The notes: generated from the letters alone by a model not told the origin. Counted from the stretch's first letter, positions 9,175 through 20,967 are shown. The stretch is DNA of 64,000 nucleotides from Atlantibacter sp. RC6 (GCF_014193285.1 NZ_JACHZE010000002.1:1-64000), one strand, 5' to 3'. Translations and numbers: made by a program.

Positions 9175-9487
9175 ATGGCTTCTGGCTGGCGTAGTACGCC
9201 GCCAGGTTATCGATATCCTCGTCAGACAGGCCGCTAACATAGGCTTTCATCACTTCCGCCTGGCCGCCGCTGCGCTCGCCTTTTTTATACGCGCGCAGCG
9301 AATGCGCCAGATACTCTTCATGCTGCCCCGCCAGGTTCGGGTACAGCGGGACAGAGACATTGCCCGTCGCGCCATGGCAGGAAACGCACATCATCGCTTT
9401 TTGCTCGCCCGCTTTCGGGTCGCCTTTGGCTAAAAGCGGCAGGCTACAGGCCAGTAATCCCACTAAAGCCGCACTACGCATCGTCAT
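9173..9487 (-). CDS. Small periplasmic c-type cytochrome (class I)
   Basis: A 104-residue single-haem cytochrome c with an N-terminal signal peptide (hydrophobic residues 5-18, likely cleaved after LLA at 20). The haem-binding CVSCH is at 34-38. M80, in a run before [18 protein letters not shown], is the likely sixth ligand. It resembles cytochrome c553/c4-half proteins, which carry single electrons in the periplasm. It starts two bases after the tilS stop with a good AGGAG site inside the tilS end, so it depends on yaeR-tilS transcription. The gene is missing at this place in E. coli K-12. Haem attachment would need the Ccm system. Its redox partner is unknown. Confidence 0.88.
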   Translation of the reverse strand: MTMRSAALVGLLACSLPLLAKGDPKAGEQKAMMCVSCHGATGNVSVPLYPNLAGQHEEYLAHSLRAYKKGERSGGQAEVMKAYVSGLSDEDIDNLAAYYASQKP

Positions 9488-9489
9488 TG

Positions 9490-10773
9490 TTATTCTCCTT
9501 TCTGCCAGTCGATATGCCAGCATGCATGATCCTGAGCCTGCCCCTGACGCGTAACGAAGATGCCTGGAGCGGCAATTAATTGCTCACCGTAAAACAGCAG
9601 CGGCGTGGTATCCCGTCGCCAGGGTGGCACGGACAGCTCCTGCCACAATTTTTTAAGGCTTCGGCTGCGCTCACGTCCAACGATATGCCAGTTGCCTGGC
9701 GCATGAAAGCGCACCGAAACCTGTTCATCCTGCTCGGGAGCCCGAACAGCATAGCCTGTCTGCGCCACGCGTAATATCCCTAATTCGAGTGGCAGCTTTA
9801 AGGGTGTATAGGGCGGTTGCCAGACAACAATCTGTTTTCCCGGCGCGGCCTGACGTTTGATCCACCACAACTGCCCCTGATAGCGCCGTACATCATACGC
9901 GCCGATTTGCAGGCGCGGCGCGGCGTCGTCCCGGCTCAGCGCGACTTCCTGCCAGACTCGCTCCAGCATGGCGCGCGACGGCGGCGGCGCATCCCGTTGA
10001 GTGAGCCAGCGGCGCAGCAGCGCATTGCGGCGGCCCTGGCTCGCTTCATGCAATGGCGCAATCGTCAGGCTGCCTTCAGGCGTTATCAGCGAGGCAATTT
10101 CGTCGGCTAACAGTTCATCAAGCAGCGCTTCCTGTTCGCCGCACAGCGCCGCGCTGCGGGCTACGCTGCGGGCAAAATGCGGCCAGCGGGCCTGAAGCAG
10201 CGGCAGAACGCGCAGGCGCAGGAAATTACGATCGTAGCGATCGTCCTGATTGCTGTCGTCATCAATCCACGTAAGTTGATGCGCATGGGCGTACTCTTCC
10301 AGCGTTTCACGAGAAATACTCAAAAGCGGGCGCAGCAGGACGTTGTCACCGAACGGCAACGTTTCCGGCATAGCCGCCAGGCCCGCTGGCCCGCTGCCAC
10401 GCTTCAGGGCCAACAGCACCGTTTCGCACTGATCGTCGAGGTGCTGCGCGGTAACCAGCGCCTCATCTGGCTGGATAATCTGCGCAAAGGCGGCATAACG
10501 TGCGGAACGGGCCTGCGCCTCAATTCCCGAACCATCGTTATGCAAAGTGACGTGAACCACATCCAGCGGCACCGCCCAGCGCTCGCAAATCGTCTGGCAA
10601 TGCGTCACCCACGCATCAGCAAAGTCGCTAATACCGTGGTGGATATGCACAGCCCGCAGTTGAAGAGTGAACTGCGAGCGCAACGCCGCCAGTTGGTGCA
10701 GCAACACGGTAGAGTCCAGCCCGCCGCTGAATGCCACCAGCACTTTGCTAAAGCGATTATCCCACTGAATCAT
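9490..10773 (-). CDS. tilS: tRNA(Ile)-lysidine synthetase
   Basis: Converts C34 of the CAU-anticodon tRNA-Ile2 to lysidine, using ATP and lysine, so that the tRNA reads AUA. The 427-residue protein has the N-type ATP-pyrophosphatase P-loop SGGLDS at 16-21, then the TilS substrate-binding domain and a C-terminal domain, as in the 432-residue E. coli enzyme. The ATG overlaps the yaeR stop by 4 bases. It is the middle gene of yaeR-tilS-cytochrome c. Confidence 0.96.
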   Translation of the reverse strand: MIQWDNRFSKVLVAFSGGLDSTVLLHQLAALRSQFTLQLRAVHIHHGISDFADAWVTHCQTICERWAVPLDVVHVTLHNDGSGIEAQARSARYAAFAQIIQPDEALVTAQHLDDQCETVLLALKRGSGPAGLAAMPETLPFGDNVLLRPLLSISRETLEEYAHAHQLTWIDDDSNQDDRYDRNFLRLRVLPLLQARWPHFARSVARSAALCGEQEALLDELLADEIASLITPEGSLTIAPLHEASQGRRNALLRRWLTQRDAPPPSRAMLERVWQEVALSRDDAAPRLQIGAYDVRRYQGQLWWIKRQAAPGKQIVVWQPPYTPLKLPLELGILRVAQTGYAVRAPEQDEQVSVRFHAPGNWHIVGRERSRSLKKLWQELSVPPWRRDTTPLLFYGEQLIAAPGIFVTRQGQAQDHACWHIDWQKGE

Positions 10774-11159
10774 TCCTCATACAGCTCCAGCGGCAACCCA
10801 TCGGGATCGTTAAAAAAGGTGAAGCGCTTATCTGTGTAAGGATCGACGCGGATCGGCTCACAGGGAACGCCCTGCTTTTCCAGATGCGCCACCGCCTGGT
10901 CCAGATCCGCAACGCTGAAGGCCAAGTGGCGCAGCCCGCAGGCTTCCGGGCGGCTTGGCCGCTCAGGGGGGAACGGGAACGAAAACAGTTCGATGACGTA
11001 TTGTCCGTTCAGCGCCAAATCCCCTTTCCAGGAATCCCGCGCTTCGCGATACGTTTCGAATTGCAGCGTGAAGCCCAGAGTATCGCAGTAAAATGCCTTA
11101 CTGCGCGCATAGTCGGTCGCGATAATAGCGATGTGATGAACCCTGGTTAAACCCAGCAT
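10770..11159 (-). CDS. yaeR: VOC-family (glyoxalase-like) protein YaeR
   Basis: A 129-residue vicinal-oxygen-chelate protein matching E. coli YaeR in length and across most of its sequence. Two betaalphabetabetabeta modules are seen, with candidate metal ligands in [10 protein letters not shown] (8-9), [10 protein letters not shown] and the terminal LPLELYEE. The family includes glyoxalase I and dioxygenases; this member has no proven substrate. The start [12 protein letters not shown] follows a GGAGATAT site; longer upstream extension is not conserved. It shares a 4-base overlap with tilS. Confidence 0.93.
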   Translation of the reverse strand: MLGLTRVHHIAIIATDYARSKAFYCDTLGFTLQFETYREARDSWKGDLALNGQYVIELFSFPFPPERPSRPEACGLRHLAFSVADLDQAVAHLEKQGVPCEPIRVDPYTDKRFTFFNDPDGLPLELYEE

Positions 11160-11197
11160 AATATCTCCTTGTCGGCTGTTCTGGCTGCGCGCCATCG

Positions 11198-13336
11198 TTA
11201 CTGTTTTAAAACTCTGACTCGGTAAACGCCATCTTCTCCGAGCTTCGCGCCATGAATATCGGTTTCGAAGCCGGGGTAATGGCGGCCAATCGAGCACAGC
11301 ATCAGCAGAAAATCGAGCACCGCCCGGCTTTCCTGGGTCACCCGCTCGCCGGGCATCACCAGCGGTACGCCGGGAGGATACGGCAGGATCATGTTGGCGG
11401 AAACCCGATTAATCAGATTATCCAGCTCCACGGTTTCGATATTGCCTTTCACCTGCTGCTGATACATCTGGTGCGGTGTAAGCTGCATTTCCGGCAGTAC
11501 GTCGAACGCCTTGAGCATCAGCTGCGGCAGGTCGTGCTGTTTGATCAGCCGATGGATCCCCTGCGCCAGATCCTGAATGCGCATATTGCGGTAAAAGTCC
11601 GGATCTTCAGCATACAGATCCGGCAGCATGTTTTTCACCCGCAGATTTAAATCATAGGCGCGCTTGAATTCCATCAGCCCGCGCAGCAACCCCATGGCGC
11701 GGGTTTTGTCGATGCCGATGCTAAACAGAAACAGCAGATTGTACGGGCCGGTTTTCTCCACCACCACGCCGCGCTCATCAAGAAACTTCGCTACCAGCGC
11801 AGCAGGAATGCCCTCTTCCGCCATATTGCCGTGTTCGTCCATGCCCGGTGTCAGGATGGTGACTTTCACCGGGTCGAGGAACATGTGGTTTTCATCGGCA
11901 TGGGTAAAGCCGTGCCAGTCTTCGCCGGGGGCAATCGGCCAACAGTCCGCTTCTTCAATCGCTTCAGGCTGCCAGATATCGTAAAACCAGCCGTCGGCCT
12001 CTTCACGCAGCCGTTGGACTTCTTTACGGAAATGCAGCGCGCGCTCCACGGAACGATTAATCAGCCGTTTTCCCGGATTGCCGCGCAGCATCGCCGCCGC
12101 GGTTTCAATGGAGGCCACCAGCGGATAGCTCGGCGACGTGGTGGTATGCATCATATAGGCTTCGTTGAAGGTTTCTTCGTCGTAGTCGCCTTTAATATGG
12201 ATCAGCGCGGCCTGGGAAAAGGCCGCCAGCATTTTATGAGTCGACTGGGTTTCGAAGATCACTTTGCCCGGCGTGCGCTCGCCGCTCATGCCGCCCTTAC
12301 CGCTATAGATGGGATGAAAATGGGTATAGGGCACCCAGGCGGAATCAAAATGAATCGACGGCACATCAAGAGTCTGTTTGATCCAGTTGGTGTTATACAG
12401 CAGGCCATCGTAGGTGGAGTTAGTGATCACTGCGTGAACCGGCCACTGGGCGTTTGGCGTCTCACGCACTTTTTGGGCGATGGATTCACTGGAAAATTCG
12501 CGCTTCGGAATGCCGCCGAGGATGCCCAGCGCGTTACGCGTCGGCTTCATCCACAGCGGAACGATGTCGCTCATCATCAACAAATGGGTCAGCGATTTAT
12601 GGCAGTTGCGATCCACCAGCATGGTGCTGCCGGACGGCGCGGCGTACATGCCGACGATTTTATTCGAGGTAGAGGTCCCGTTGGTCACCATATAGCTTTG
12701 CTCCGCGCCAAAGGTGCGGGCCACGTACTCTTCCGCCTCCAGATGCGGGCCGGTATGATCGAGCAACGACCCCAGCTCGGTAACCGAAATTGACACGTCG
12801 GATTTCAGCGTGTTGCCGCCGAAAAAGTCATAAAACAGGCAGCCTACCGGGCTTTTTTGATAAGCTGTCCCGGCCATGTGCCCAGGCGTGCAGAACGTAT
12901 ATTTCCCCTCATGGACATACCTGAACAGCGCCCGGGTAAACGGCGGCGTGATGTTATCGATGTATTCATCGGTGTACTGGCGGATGCGCTGGCCGATATC
13001 CTCAGCGGCACCCAGCCCATATTCGAAAAACCAAATCGCCATGCGCATTTCGTGGGCGCTGACGTCCATGGTTGAGTGGGTATTGATAAAGGCGTAGAGC
13101 GGCAGGTATTCATTAAGCTGATTTATATCGCTGCACAGTTCAATACCATGCTCGTCCCAGTCAAAGATCACCCCGCAAATGCGCGGGTTATGTTCAATCA
13201 GCTTCAGGAGATCGAGATTGTTCTTTGGCCAGATAAGCTGGAAGCCCTGCCCTTGCAGCGCCTGTTCCAGTTCCTGCATCGGCTCATCTTTATAAAAGAC
13301 CCCTTGCGGCCCCATGATGGCAATAATATTCAACAC
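11198..13336 (-). CDS. ldcC: Constitutive lysine decarboxylase LdcC
   Basis: PLP-dependent group III decarboxylase that turns lysine into cadaverine and CO2 in the cytoplasm. The 712-residue protein has an N-terminal wing domain (about 1-130), the PLP core with SDVSISVTELGSLLDHTGPH, FDSAWVPYTHFHP and the Schiff-base lysine in ETQSTHKMLA (near residue 367), and a C-terminal domain ending RVRVLKQ. Sequence and position, next to accA and away from cadB, mark it as LdcC rather than the acid-induced CadA. It lies downstream of accA with the accA terminator between. Confidence 0.96.
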   Translation of the reverse strand: MLNIIAIMGPQGVFYKDEPMQELEQALQGQGFQLIWPKNNLDLLKLIEHNPRICGVIFDWDEHGIELCSDINQLNEYLPLYAFINTHSTMDVSAHEMRMAIWFFEYGLGAAEDIGQRIRQYTDEYIDNITPPFTRALFRYVHEGKYTFCTPGHMAGTAYQKSPVGCLFYDFFGGNTLKSDVSISVTELGSLLDHTGPHLEAEEYVARTFGAEQSYMVTNGTSTSNKIVGMYAAPSGSTMLVDRNCHKSLTHLLMMSDIVPLWMKPTRNALGILGGIPKREFSSESIAQKVRETPNAQWPVHAVITNSTYDGLLYNTNWIKQTLDVPSIHFDSAWVPYTHFHPIYSGKGGMSGERTPGKVIFETQSTHKMLAAFSQAALIHIKGDYDEETFNEAYMMHTTTSPSYPLVASIETAAAMLRGNPGKRLINRSVERALHFRKEVQRLREEADGWFYDIWQPEAIEEADCWPIAPGEDWHGFTHADENHMFLDPVKVTILTPGMDEHGNMAEEGIPAALVAKFLDERGVVVEKTGPYNLLFLFSIGIDKTRAMGLLRGLMEFKRAYDLNLRVKNMLPDLYAEDPDFYRNMRIQDLAQGIHRLIKQHDLPQLMLKAFDVLPEMQLTPHQMYQQQVKGNIETVELDNLINRVSANMILPYPPGVPLVMPGERVTQESRAVLDFLLMLCSIGRHYPGFETDIHGAKLGEDGVYRVRVLKQ

Positions 13337-13401
13337 TCACCTCCTGGCAAAAAATTCATCCTTAAGCATAGTTTACGCATCCTGCCCGCCGTGCGGCGAA
13401 T

Positions 13402-13428
13402 AAAAAAAGGGCCGCTTCCGCGACCCTT
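13402..13428 (-). terminator. accA terminator
   Basis: Read on the minus strand: AAGGGTCGC, GGAA loop, GCGGCCCTT (one G-U pair), then seven T residues. It separates accA from ldcC. Confidence 0.9.
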
Positions 13429-13450
13429 TTCAGAATGTGTGACCCGCAAA

Positions 13451-14410
13451 TCAGGCGTAGCCGTAGCTCATCAGACGCTGATAACGACGATCCAGCAGTT
13501 CGTCTTTGCTCAATACGTCGAGATCCGCCAGATCCGCCAGCAATTGCGCTTTAAGAGATTCTGCCATCACTTCCGGATTACGGTGTGCGCCGCCGAGCGG
13601 CTCCGGGATCACGGTATCGATCAGCTTCAGCTCTTTCAGACGCGGCGCGATAATGCCCATCGCATCGGCGGCAATCGGCGCTTTGTCGGCGCTTTTCCAC
13701 AGAATGGACGCACAGCCTTCCGGCGAAATCACCGAATAGGTGCTGTATTGCAGCATGTTGACTTTGTCGCCTACGCCAATCGCCAGCGCGCCGCCGGAAC
13801 CGCCTTCACCGATCACGGTGCAGATGACCGGCACTTTCAGGCGCGACATTTCACGCAGGTTGCGCGCGATGGCTTCAGACTGGCCGCGTTCTTCCGCGCC
13901 CACGCCCGGATACGCGCCCGGGGTGTCGATGAAAGTGATAATCGGCATGTTAAACCGTTCAGCCATTTCCATCAGACGCAGCGCTTTGCGGTAACCTTCC
14001 GGCGCTGGCATACCAAAGTTCCGACGGATCTTCTCTTTGGTTTCGCGCCCTTTCTGATGGCCGATAACCATCACCGGACGATCGTCGAGACGCGCAATAC
14101 CGCCGACAATGGCTTTATCGTCCGCGAATGCGCGGTCGCCAGCCAGTTCGTCGAAATCGTCAAAAGCTAAACGCAGATAATCGAGGGTATAAGGACGTTG
14201 TGGATGGCGCGCCAGCTGCGCAACCTGCCATGCCCCCAGGTCGGCGAAGATCTTACGCGTCAGTTCTACGCTTTTTTCACGCAGACGATGCACTTCTTCG
14301 TCGATGTTAATATCCAGTTTGTCATCCTGACGGCTTACCGCGGTCAGGGAATCGATTTTCGCTTCCAGCTCGGCAATCGGCTGTTCGAAATCAAGGAAAT
14401 TCAGACTCAT
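13451..14410 (-). CDS. accA: Acetyl-CoA carboxylase carboxyltransferase subunit alpha
   Basis: Alpha half of the carboxyltransferase that moves CO2 from carboxybiotin (on AccB) to acetyl-CoA, giving malonyl-CoA for fatty-acid synthesis. The protein is 319 residues as in E. coli. The crotonase-like core is evident in [20 protein letters not shown] and [17 protein letters not shown], which form the oxyanion-hole region. It follows dnaE by 12 bases and ends in a strong terminator. Its partner AccD is not encoded in this window. Confidence 0.97.
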   Translation of the reverse strand: MSLNFLDFEQPIAELEAKIDSLTAVSRQDDKLDINIDEEVHRLREKSVELTRKIFADLGAWQVAQLARHPQRPYTLDYLRLAFDDFDELAGDRAFADDKAIVGGIARLDDRPVMVIGHQKGRETKEKIRRNFGMPAPEGYRKALRLMEMAERFNMPIITFIDTPGAYPGVGAEERGQSEAIARNLREMSRLKVPVICTVIGEGGSGGALAIGVGDKVNMLQYSTYSVISPEGCASILWKSADKAPIAADAMGIIAPRLKELKLIDTVIPEPLGGAHRNPEVMAESLKAQLLADLADLDVLSKDELLDRRYQRLMSYGYA

Positions 14411-14422
14411 AATATTCCTGTA

Positions 14423-17400
14423 TTAGTCAAACTCCAGTTCCACCTGCTCCGAACCTATCAGGCCACGCAGATCGTTAAGTAAACGATCGCTCGGAGAGAC
14501 ACGCCACGTTGCGCCAAAACGCAACCTCGCGCGCGCATCCGCCCTCTGATAGTAGAGATGTACTGGAATGGTTCCCGAACGATGGGGTTCCAGAGACTGA
14601 CGGAGTCGGTTTAAAAGCTGGTCATCAATTTGCCTGTCCGTCAGCGAGATAGCAAGCCCACGCGCATACTTTTCGCGGGCGTCTGCAATGTCCATCACTT
14701 CGCGAGCGGTCATTTTAAGGCCTCCGCTAAAGTCATCAAAGCTGACCTGTCCGCTGACGATTAGGATCCGGTCTTGTTCCAGCAGATGCTGGTATTTCTC
14801 CAGCGCATCGGTGAATAACATCACCTCAAGACGCCCGGAGCGGTCATCCAGGGTACAGATGCCGATACGATTGCCGCGCTTGGTGACCATAACCCGCGAA
14901 GCAATCACAAGCCCCGCAGCCGTGATAACTTTACCACGCTCTGTCGGGTGCATATCTTTGAGACGCATGCCGCCGACATAGCGTTCGATCTCTTTCAGGT
15001 ACTGGTTGATGGGGTGCCCGGTCAGGTAAAGACCCAGGGTTTCCCGCTCGCCGTCCAGTACGGTCTGCTCAGGCCACGGCTGGCAATTGGCGTAGGATTT
15101 TTCAATCTGCTCCGGCTCTTCCGCCAGTACGCCAAACATATCCGCCTGACCGATAGCTTCGGCTTTGGCGTGCTGATCTGCCGCTTTCAACGCATCGCCC
15201 AGCGAGTTCATCAGCGCGGCGCGGTGCGGGCCAAGGCGGTCGAATGCCCCGGACATGATCAGCTTTTCCAGCACCCGGCGGTTGAGCTTTTTGGTATCGG
15301 TGCGCGCGCAGAGATCAAACAGCTCGCGGAAATAACCGTCCTTGTTACGCGCTTCGATGATGGCTTCAATCGGCCCCTCGCCTACACCTTTAATCGCGCC
15401 GATGCCGTAAACAATCTCCCCGTCATCGTTGACGTGGAAATGGTACAGCCCGGAGTTGATGTCCGGCGGCAGGATTTTTAGCCCCATGCGCCAGCACTCA
15501 TCCACCAGCCCCACCACTTTGTCGGTGTTATCCATATCCGCCGTCATTACCGCCGCCATAAACTCCGCCGGGTAATGCGCTTTCAGCCAAAGCGTTTGGT
15601 AGGATACCAGAGCATAGGCCGCCGAGTGCGATTTGTTAAATCCATAACCCGCGAATTTCTCCACCAGGTCGAAGATTTTCATCGCCAGTTCGCCGTCGAC
15701 GCCGTTATTTTTCGCGCCTTCTTCAAACACCGAGCGCTGTTTGGCCATCTCTTCAGGCTTCTTTTTACCCATGGCGCGGCGCAGCATATCCGCGCCGCCG
15801 AGGGTATAACCGGAGAGCACCTGGGCAATCTGCATCACCTGTTCCTGATACAGGATGATGCCGTAGGTCGGCTCCAGTACCGGTTTCAGGCTCTCATGCT
15901 GCCATTCGACATCCGGATAGGAGATTGCTTCGCGGCCATGTTTACGGTCGATAAAGTTGTCTACCATGCCCGACTGCAGCGGCCCCGGACGGAACAGCGC
16001 CACCAGTGCGATCATGTCTTCAAAGCAGTCCGGCTGCAGGCGCTTGATCAGATCTTTCATGCCGCGGGATTCAAGCTGGAATACCGCGGTGGTTTCCGAG
16101 CGTTGCAGCATGTCGAAGCTTTTCTTGTCATCCAGCGGGATGGCGGCGATATCAATCGGCTCCAGCCCCTGCTTCGTCCGGCGCGGGTTGATCATCTTCA
16201 GCGCCCAGTCGATGATGGTCAGCGTGCGCAGCCCGAGGAAGTCGAACTTCACCAGGCCCGCGTATTCCACGTCGTTTTTATCGAATTGCGTAACAGGGTT
16301 ATGGCCGGATTCATCGCAATACAACGGCGCGAAGTCGGTAATTTTGGTCGGCGCGATCACCACGCCGCCCGCATGCTTACCGGCGTTACGGGTGACCCCT
16401 TCCAGTTTGCGCGCCATATCGATCAGCGCTTTAACTTCTTCGTCGGCCTCGTAGATTTCCGGCAATTGTGGTTCAGCTTCAAATGCCTTCGCCAGGGTCA
16501 TGCCCGGATCGGGCGGCACCAGCTTGGAAATGCGGTCAACAAAGCCGTAGGGGTGGCCCAGCACGCGGCCCACGTCGCGGATAACCGCTTTTGCGGCCAT
16601 GGTTCCGAAGGTAATAATCTGCGAGACCGCCTCGCGCCCGTACATCTCCGCCACATGATCGATAACCCGGTCGCGCTTCTCCATGCAGAAGTCGACATCG
16701 AAGTCGGGCATCGAGACACGCTCCGGGTTGAGGAAGCGTTCAAACAGCAGGTCAAATTCCAGCGGATCGAGATCGGTGATTTTCAGGGCGTAAGCCACCA
16801 GTGAACCCGCACCGGAGCCACGGCCTGGGCCTACCGGCACGCCGTTGTCTTTCGACCACTGGATAAACTCCATGACGATCAGGAAGTAGCCGGGGAAGCC
16901 CATCTGGTTGATCACCTGGAGCTCAACATCCAGGCGCTCATCATATTCCGGACGACGCTTCGCGCGCTCTTCCGGGTCCGGGAACAGGAATTCCAGACGC
17001 TCTTCCAGGCCCTCTTTTGACTTCGCCACCAGGAAATCCTCGGTGGTCATGTCGCCGGTGGGGAACTGCGGCAGGAAATACTCCCCGAGGCGCACCGTCA
17101 CGTTACAGCGACGGGCAATCTCAACGCTGTTTTCCAGCGCTTCCGGGATATCCGCGAACAGCTCGCACATCTCCTCTTCGCTGCGCATGTATTGCTGCGT
17201 CGAGTAGTTGCGCGGGCGTTTTGGGTCGTCAAGCGTAAAACCGTCATGAATGGCGACGCGGATTTCGTGGGCATCAAAATCGTCGGCATCGATAAAACGC
17301 ACGTCGTTGGTGGCGACAACCGGCACGCCCTTTTCTTCCGCCAGTGCGACGGCAGCGTGCAGATAGCGCTCTTCATCGGTGCGCCCGGTGCGGATCAGCT

Positions 17401-17905
17401 CCAGATAAAACCGGTCGGCAAAATGCTGTTGATAGAAGCTCAGACACTGATCCACTAACGCCATATTGCCGCGCAGCAAACTTTTACCGACGTCGCCATT
17501 ACGCGCGCCGGAGAGCAGGATCAGCCCGTTGTTGAGCTCCGCCAGCCATTCGATGTCGATAAACGGCCCGGCGGCACCGTAGCCGCGCTGATAGGCGCGG
17601 GAAATGAGTAGCGTAAGATTCTGGTAGCCGTCGTTATTCGCGGCCAGCACGGTAATCTCGTTCAGCTCGTCGCCCATAATCGGGTTACGGACGTTAAAAT
17701 CCGCGCCGATAATCGGCTTCATGCCCGCGCTGTGCGCGCCCCCGTAAAACTTAACCAGACCACACAGGTTGGTAAAGTCGGTGATCGCCAGCGCAGGCAT
17801 CCCCAGCGAGGCCGCCTTTTTTACCAGCGGTCCCGTCTTGGCAAGCCCATCGATCATGGAATAGTCACTGTGCACCCGCAGGTGCACAAAACGAGGTTCA
17901 GCCAT
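14423..17905 (-). CDS. dnaE: DNA polymerase III subunit alpha
   Basis: Catalytic polymerase of the chromosomal replicase. The protein has 1160 residues, the E. coli length. The order is PHP domain (from [18 protein letters not shown]), palm with catalytic aspartates in PDFDVDFC (about 400-407) and a third near 555, fingers ([15 protein letters not shown] onward), a helix-hairpin-helix and beta-binding region, an OB-fold (about 985-1075) and a tau-binding tail. It lies between rnhB and accA, the last replication gene of the lipid A cluster, consistent with transcription from upstream promoters as well as its own. Confidence 0.98.
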   Translation of the reverse strand: MAEPRFVHLRVHSDYSMIDGLAKTGPLVKKAASLGMPALAITDFTNLCGLVKFYGGAHSAGMKPIIGADFNVRNPIMGDELNEITVLAANNDGYQNLTLLISRAYQRGYGAAGPFIDIEWLAELNNGLILLSGARNGDVGKSLLRGNMALVDQCLSFYQQHFADRFYLELIRTGRTDEERYLHAAVALAEEKGVPVVATNDVRFIDADDFDAHEIRVAIHDGFTLDDPKRPRNYSTQQYMRSEEEMCELFADIPEALENSVEIARRCNVTVRLGEYFLPQFPTGDMTTEDFLVAKSKEGLEERLEFLFPDPEERAKRRPEYDERLDVELQVINQMGFPGYFLIVMEFIQWSKDNGVPVGPGRGSGAGSLVAYALKITDLDPLEFDLLFERFLNPERVSMPDFDVDFCMEKRDRVIDHVAEMYGREAVSQIITFGTMAAKAVIRDVGRVLGHPYGFVDRISKLVPPDPGMTLAKAFEAEPQLPEIYEADEEVKALIDMARKLEGVTRNAGKHAGGVVIAPTKITDFAPLYCDESGHNPVTQFDKNDVEYAGLVKFDFLGLRTLTIIDWALKMINPRRTKQGLEPIDIAAIPLDDKKSFDMLQRSETTAVFQLESRGMKDLIKRLQPDCFEDMIALVALFRPGPLQSGMVDNFIDRKHGREAISYPDVEWQHESLKPVLEPTYGIILYQEQVMQIAQVLSGYTLGGADMLRRAMGKKKPEEMAKQRSVFEEGAKNNGVDGELAMKIFDLVEKFAGYGFNKSHSAAYALVSYQTLWLKAHYPAEFMAAVMTADMDNTDKVVGLVDECWRMGLKILPPDINSGLYHFHVNDDGEIVYGIGAIKGVGEGPIEAIIEARNKDGYFRELFDLCARTDTKKLNRRVLEKLIMSGAFDRLGPHRAALMNSLGDALKAADQHAKAEAIGQADMFGVLAEEPEQIEKSYANCQPWPEQTVLDGERETLGLYLTGHPINQYLKEIERYVGGMRLKDMHPTERGKVITAAGLVIASRVMVTKRGNRIGICTLDDRSGRLEVMLFTDALEKYQHLLEQDRILIVSGQVSFDDFSGGLKMTAREVMDIADAREKYARGLAISLTDRQIDDQLLNRLRQSLEPHRSGTIPVHLYYQRADARARLRFGATWRVSPSDRLLNDLRGLIGSEQVELEFD

Positions 17906-17936
17906 CTCAGTATCCGAATAACTCTGTGCGTGGTGC

Positions 17937-18533
17937 TTAAGACACCAGATTGAGAGCGCGTTTCACCGGCGCGAAACTGCGGCGATGATGTTCTGTCGCG
18001 CCATGCTCAGCCAACCTTTCCAGATGAAAGGCGGTAGGGTAGCCCTTGTGTTGAGCAAAACCGTATTGCGGGAAGCGGATGTCCAGCGCCGCCATTTCCG
18101 CATCGCGGGTAACTTTGGCAAGTATTGATGCTGCGCTGATTTCTGCCACCCGGCTATCGCCCTTGACCACCGCCATTGACGGCATCGGCAACGACGGGCA
18201 ACGGTTTCCGTCGATGAGCACGTATTCCGGCGTTACCGAAAGCCCGGCAACCGCGCGCTGCATCGCCAGCATGGTGGCGTGAAGAATATTCAGCTCGTCG
18301 ATTTCATGCGGCTCCGCCCGGCCCAGGCTCCAGCACAGCGCTTTTTCAGTGATTTCATCGAACAGCGCCAGGCGGCGTTTTTCCGATAATTTTTTCGAGT
18401 CAGCGAGCCCGAGGATTGGGCGGCTGGGATCTAAAATGACCGCCGCCGTGACCACTGCGCCCACCAGCGGGCCGCGCCCTACTTCATCCACACCCGCCAC
18501 AAGATGGGTATGCGGATAGATAAATTCGATCAT
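17937..18533 (-). CDS. rnhB: Ribonuclease HII
   Basis: Metal-dependent nuclease that nicks DNA at embedded ribonucleotides to start their excision. The 198-residue protein (same as E. coli) has the DEVGRG motif with D16 and E17, and further acidic ligands in [16 protein letters not shown] and the [12 protein letters not shown] region. The start overlaps lpxB by 4 bases, so it is part of the lpxD-fabZ-lpxA-lpxB-rnhB-dnaE transcription unit. Confidence 0.97.
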   Translation of the reverse strand: MIEFIYPHTHLVAGVDEVGRGPLVGAVVTAAVILDPSRPILGLADSKKLSEKRRLALFDEITEKALCWSLGRAEPHEIDELNILHATMLAMQRAVAGLSVTPEYVLIDGNRCPSLPMPSMAVVKGDSRVAEISAASILAKVTRDAEMAALDIRFPQYGFAQHKGYPTAFHLERLAEHGATEHHRRSFAPVKRALNLVS

Positions 18534-19678
18534 TGGGCTAACTCCAGTACCGCATCCGCCGCCTGCTCGTCGGCATTGCAGCGAATTTGCTGATGCAGCT
18601 GGCGGAAGGTTTCATGCATCTGTTCGCTCTTCGCGCCACGATCTAACAGCGGCAGCAATGCGGCGTACAGGTTTTCCGGGGTGCATTCATCCTGAAGCAG
18701 TTCTTTAACCAGTTCACGTCGCGCCAGTAAATTGGGCAGCGAGACATAATCGGTTTTTACCAGCCGCTTCGCCAGCCAGAAGGTGAACGGCTTCATGCGA
18801 TAGCCAACCACCATCGGGCATTTCGCCAGCATACACTCCAGCGCGGCGGTACCAGAGGCCAGCAGCGCGGCATCGCTGGCGATCATCGCTTCGCGCCCCA
18901 TGCCATCCAGCAAGTGGACAGGCATATCTGGCGCGACCTCCTGCTTAATTTTTTCAAACTGCTCGCGACGCTTCGCATTCACCAGCGGGACCACCACCTG
19001 CAAATCGGGGAAGCGTTCGCGCAGCAGCTGCGCGGTTTTCAGGAAATCAGCGCTGAGCATTTCCACTTCCGCGCCACGGCTGCCCGGTAACAACGCCAGA
19101 CAGTGGGCATCCTGAGGAATGCCGAGCGCGGCGCGGGCCGCCTGTTTATCCGGATCCAGCGGCATCGCGTCGGCCATGGTGTGGCCGATAAACCGACACG
19201 GGACATTGAATCGATCGTAAAACGCTTTTTCGAAAGGCAGAAACGCCAGCACCAGGTCGGTGGCTCTGCCGATTTTGAAAACCCGTTTTTGACGCCACGC
19301 CCACACTGACGGGCTGACATAATGAATGGTTTTAATGCCCTGCTTTTTCAGGTTCCCTTCGAGGGTAATGTTGAAATCCGGCGCATCAATGCCGACGAAC
19401 ACGTCAGGCTTAAGCTCGGTGAAACGGCGGGTAAGATCGGCGCGAATATGCAGCAGGCGGCGCAGGCGGCCCAGCACTTCCACCACCCCCATCACGGCCA
19501 GCTCTTCCATTTCGTACCAGGCTTCGCAGCCTTCTGCCTGCATACGCGGCCCGGCAACGCCCACAAAGCGCGCGTCCGGTATCCGCTCTTTTAATGCGCG
19601 GATAAGACCTGCACCAAGAATATCGCCGGAGGTTTCTCCGGCGACGAGGGCAATCGTTAATGGTCGTTTTTCAGCCAT
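18530..19678 (-). CDS. lpxB: Lipid-A-disaccharide synthase
   Basis: Inverting GT19 glycosyltransferase that joins UDP-2,3-diacylglucosamine to lipid X to make the lipid A disaccharide, acting at the cytoplasmic face of the inner membrane. The protein is 382 residues, the E. coli length. N-terminal [16 protein letters not shown] and the [10 protein letters not shown] and [19 protein letters not shown] segments of the C-terminal half are family hallmarks. It overlaps lpxA by one base and rnhB by four, indicating coupled translation. Confidence 0.97.
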   Translation of the reverse strand: MAEKRPLTIALVAGETSGDILGAGLIRALKERIPDARFVGVAGPRMQAEGCEAWYEMEELAVMGVVEVLGRLRRLLHIRADLTRRFTELKPDVFVGIDAPDFNITLEGNLKKQGIKTIHYVSPSVWAWRQKRVFKIGRATDLVLAFLPFEKAFYDRFNVPCRFIGHTMADAMPLDPDKQAARAALGIPQDAHCLALLPGSRGAEVEMLSADFLKTAQLLRERFPDLQVVVPLVNAKRREQFEKIKQEVAPDMPVHLLDGMGREAMIASDAALLASGTAALECMLAKCPMVVGYRMKPFTFWLAKRLVKTDYVSLPNLLARRELVKELLQDECTPENLYAALLPLLDRGAKSEQMHETFRQLHQQIRCNADEQAADAVLELAQ

Positions 19679-20466
19679 TAACGAATCAGACCGCGCGTTG
19701 AACGTTCAAAAAACTCGGTGAACGCCTGCACTTCGGGATGTTGTTCCGCCAGCGCAGCGATTTCCGGTTTTGCTTCATCCAGCGTTTTGCCGCTGCGGTA
19801 CAGCAATTTGTACGCGTTGCGGATCGCGGTGATCGCTTCACGGCTAAAGCCGCGGCGCTTAAGCCCTTCGATATTGACGCCAAACGGCGTCGCATGGTTA
19901 CCCTGGGCAATGACATACGGCGGGACGTCCTGCGCTACGCCAGAGCATCCGCCGACCATCACATGGGCGCCAATGATGCAGAACTGATGTACTGCGGTCA
20001 TGCCGCCGATAATGGCGAAATCACCCAACGATACGTGACCGGCCAGCGTTGCGTTGTTGGCCAGGATGCAGCGGTCGCCCACTGTGCAGTCATGCGCAAC
20101 GTGCGCGTTGATCATCAGCAGGTTATCGCTACCTACCTTCGTCAGGCCGCCGCCTTGCTCGGTTCCACGATGAATGGTGACGCTTTCGCGGATGCGGTTA
20201 CGGTCGCCGATCTCCACACGGGTTGGTTCGCCAGCGTATTTTAAATCCTGGTTTACTTCGCCAATGGATGCGAACTGATAGATCTCATTATCACGGCCGA
20301 TTTTGGTATGGCCATTAACCACGACATGAGACTTCAGAACAGTACCTTCACCGATCTCAACATGTGGACCGACGATGCAAAACGGACCAATGTGAACGTT
20401 AGCGCCGAGAACGGCACCGTCTTCCACAATGGCAGAGGGATGAACAAAGGCAGTTTTATCAATCAC
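19678..20466 (-). CDS. lpxA: UDP-N-acetylglucosamine acyltransferase
   Basis: First enzyme of lipid A synthesis; it moves R-3-hydroxymyristate from ACP to the 3-OH of UDP-GlcNAc. The 262-residue protein is a left-handed beta-helix with hexapeptide repeats across about residues 1-190, followed by a helical C-terminal domain. The catalytic histidine is in [13 protein letters not shown] (near H125). It sits 3 bases after fabZ and shares one base with lpxB. Confidence 0.97.
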   Translation of the reverse strand: MIDKTAFVHPSAIVEDGAVLGANVHIGPFCIVGPHVEIGEGTVLKSHVVVNGHTKIGRDNEIYQFASIGEVNQDLKYAGEPTRVEIGDRNRIRESVTIHRGTEQGGGLTKVGSDNLLMINAHVAHDCTVGDRCILANNATLAGHVSLGDFAIIGGMTAVHQFCIIGAHVMVGGCSGVAQDVPPYVIAQGNHATPFGVNIEGLKRRGFSREAITAIRNAYKLLYRSGKTLDEAKPEIAALAEQHPEVQAFTEFFERSTRGLIR

Positions 20467-20469
20467 GTA

Positions 20470-20925
20470 TCAGCTCTCCCGGCTGCGCGCGCACATCATC
20501 GTCGCTTCGCAGACAACTTTGCCATCGACCAGCGCAACGCCTTTAAAGCGCGTCAGGCCGCGGCGGGTTTTCTCAAAGGTGACTTCCATAATCATCTGGT
20601 CGCCCGGCACCACCGGACGTTTAAAACGTGCTTCGTCGATACCCGCAAAGTAGTAAAGCTCGCCCGGCTCCAGTTTACCCACGCTTTTGAATGCCAGGAT
20701 ACCGGTGGCCTGCGCCATCGCTTCCAGAATCAATACACCTGGGAAAATCGGTTTACCAGGGAAGTGGCCCTGGAAAAACGGTTCGTTTACCGTAACGTTT
20801 TTGACTGCCCGCAGGAAGCGACCTTCTTCAAAATCCAGCACGCGATCCACTAAAAGAAACGGAAAACGGTGCGGCAGAAGCTCTAAAATCTCTTCGATGT
20901 GCAGAGTATGAGTGTCAGTAGTCAA
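20470..20925 (-). CDS. fabZ: 3-hydroxyacyl-ACP dehydratase FabZ
   Basis: Hot-dog-fold dehydratase of fatty-acid elongation, acting on 3-hydroxyacyl-ACP of many lengths. The protein has 151 residues (E. coli 151). The catalytic pair is H54 in [10 protein letters not shown] and E68 in [10 protein letters not shown]. It competes with LpxA for 3-hydroxymyristoyl-ACP, so its position between lpxD and lpxA links membrane phospholipid and lipid A supply. Confidence 0.97.
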   Translation of the reverse strand: MTTDTHTLHIEEILELLPHRFPFLLVDRVLDFEEGRFLRAVKNVTVNEPFFQGHFPGKPIFPGVLILEAMAQATGILAFKSVGKLEPGELYYFAGIDEARFKRPVVPGDQMIMEVTFEKTRRGLTRFKGVALVDGKVVCEATMMCARSRES

Positions 20926-20967
20926 GATACTGGTCCTGTCAAAATATACTAAATGGCAATAATAACA

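Noticed and set aside
11831-12793. A 320-codon frame opposite ldcC
   Set aside because: It lies fully antisense to a well-conserved decarboxylase; the histidine/arginine-rich product is the usual shadow of GC-biased codons.
13076-14170. A 364-codon frame opposite ldcC and accA
   Set aside because: It spans the end of one conserved gene, a terminator and most of another, with no similarity to a known family.
15575-16804. A 409-codon frame opposite dnaE
   Set aside because: Antisense to the polymerase core; composition and position mark it as a shadow frame.
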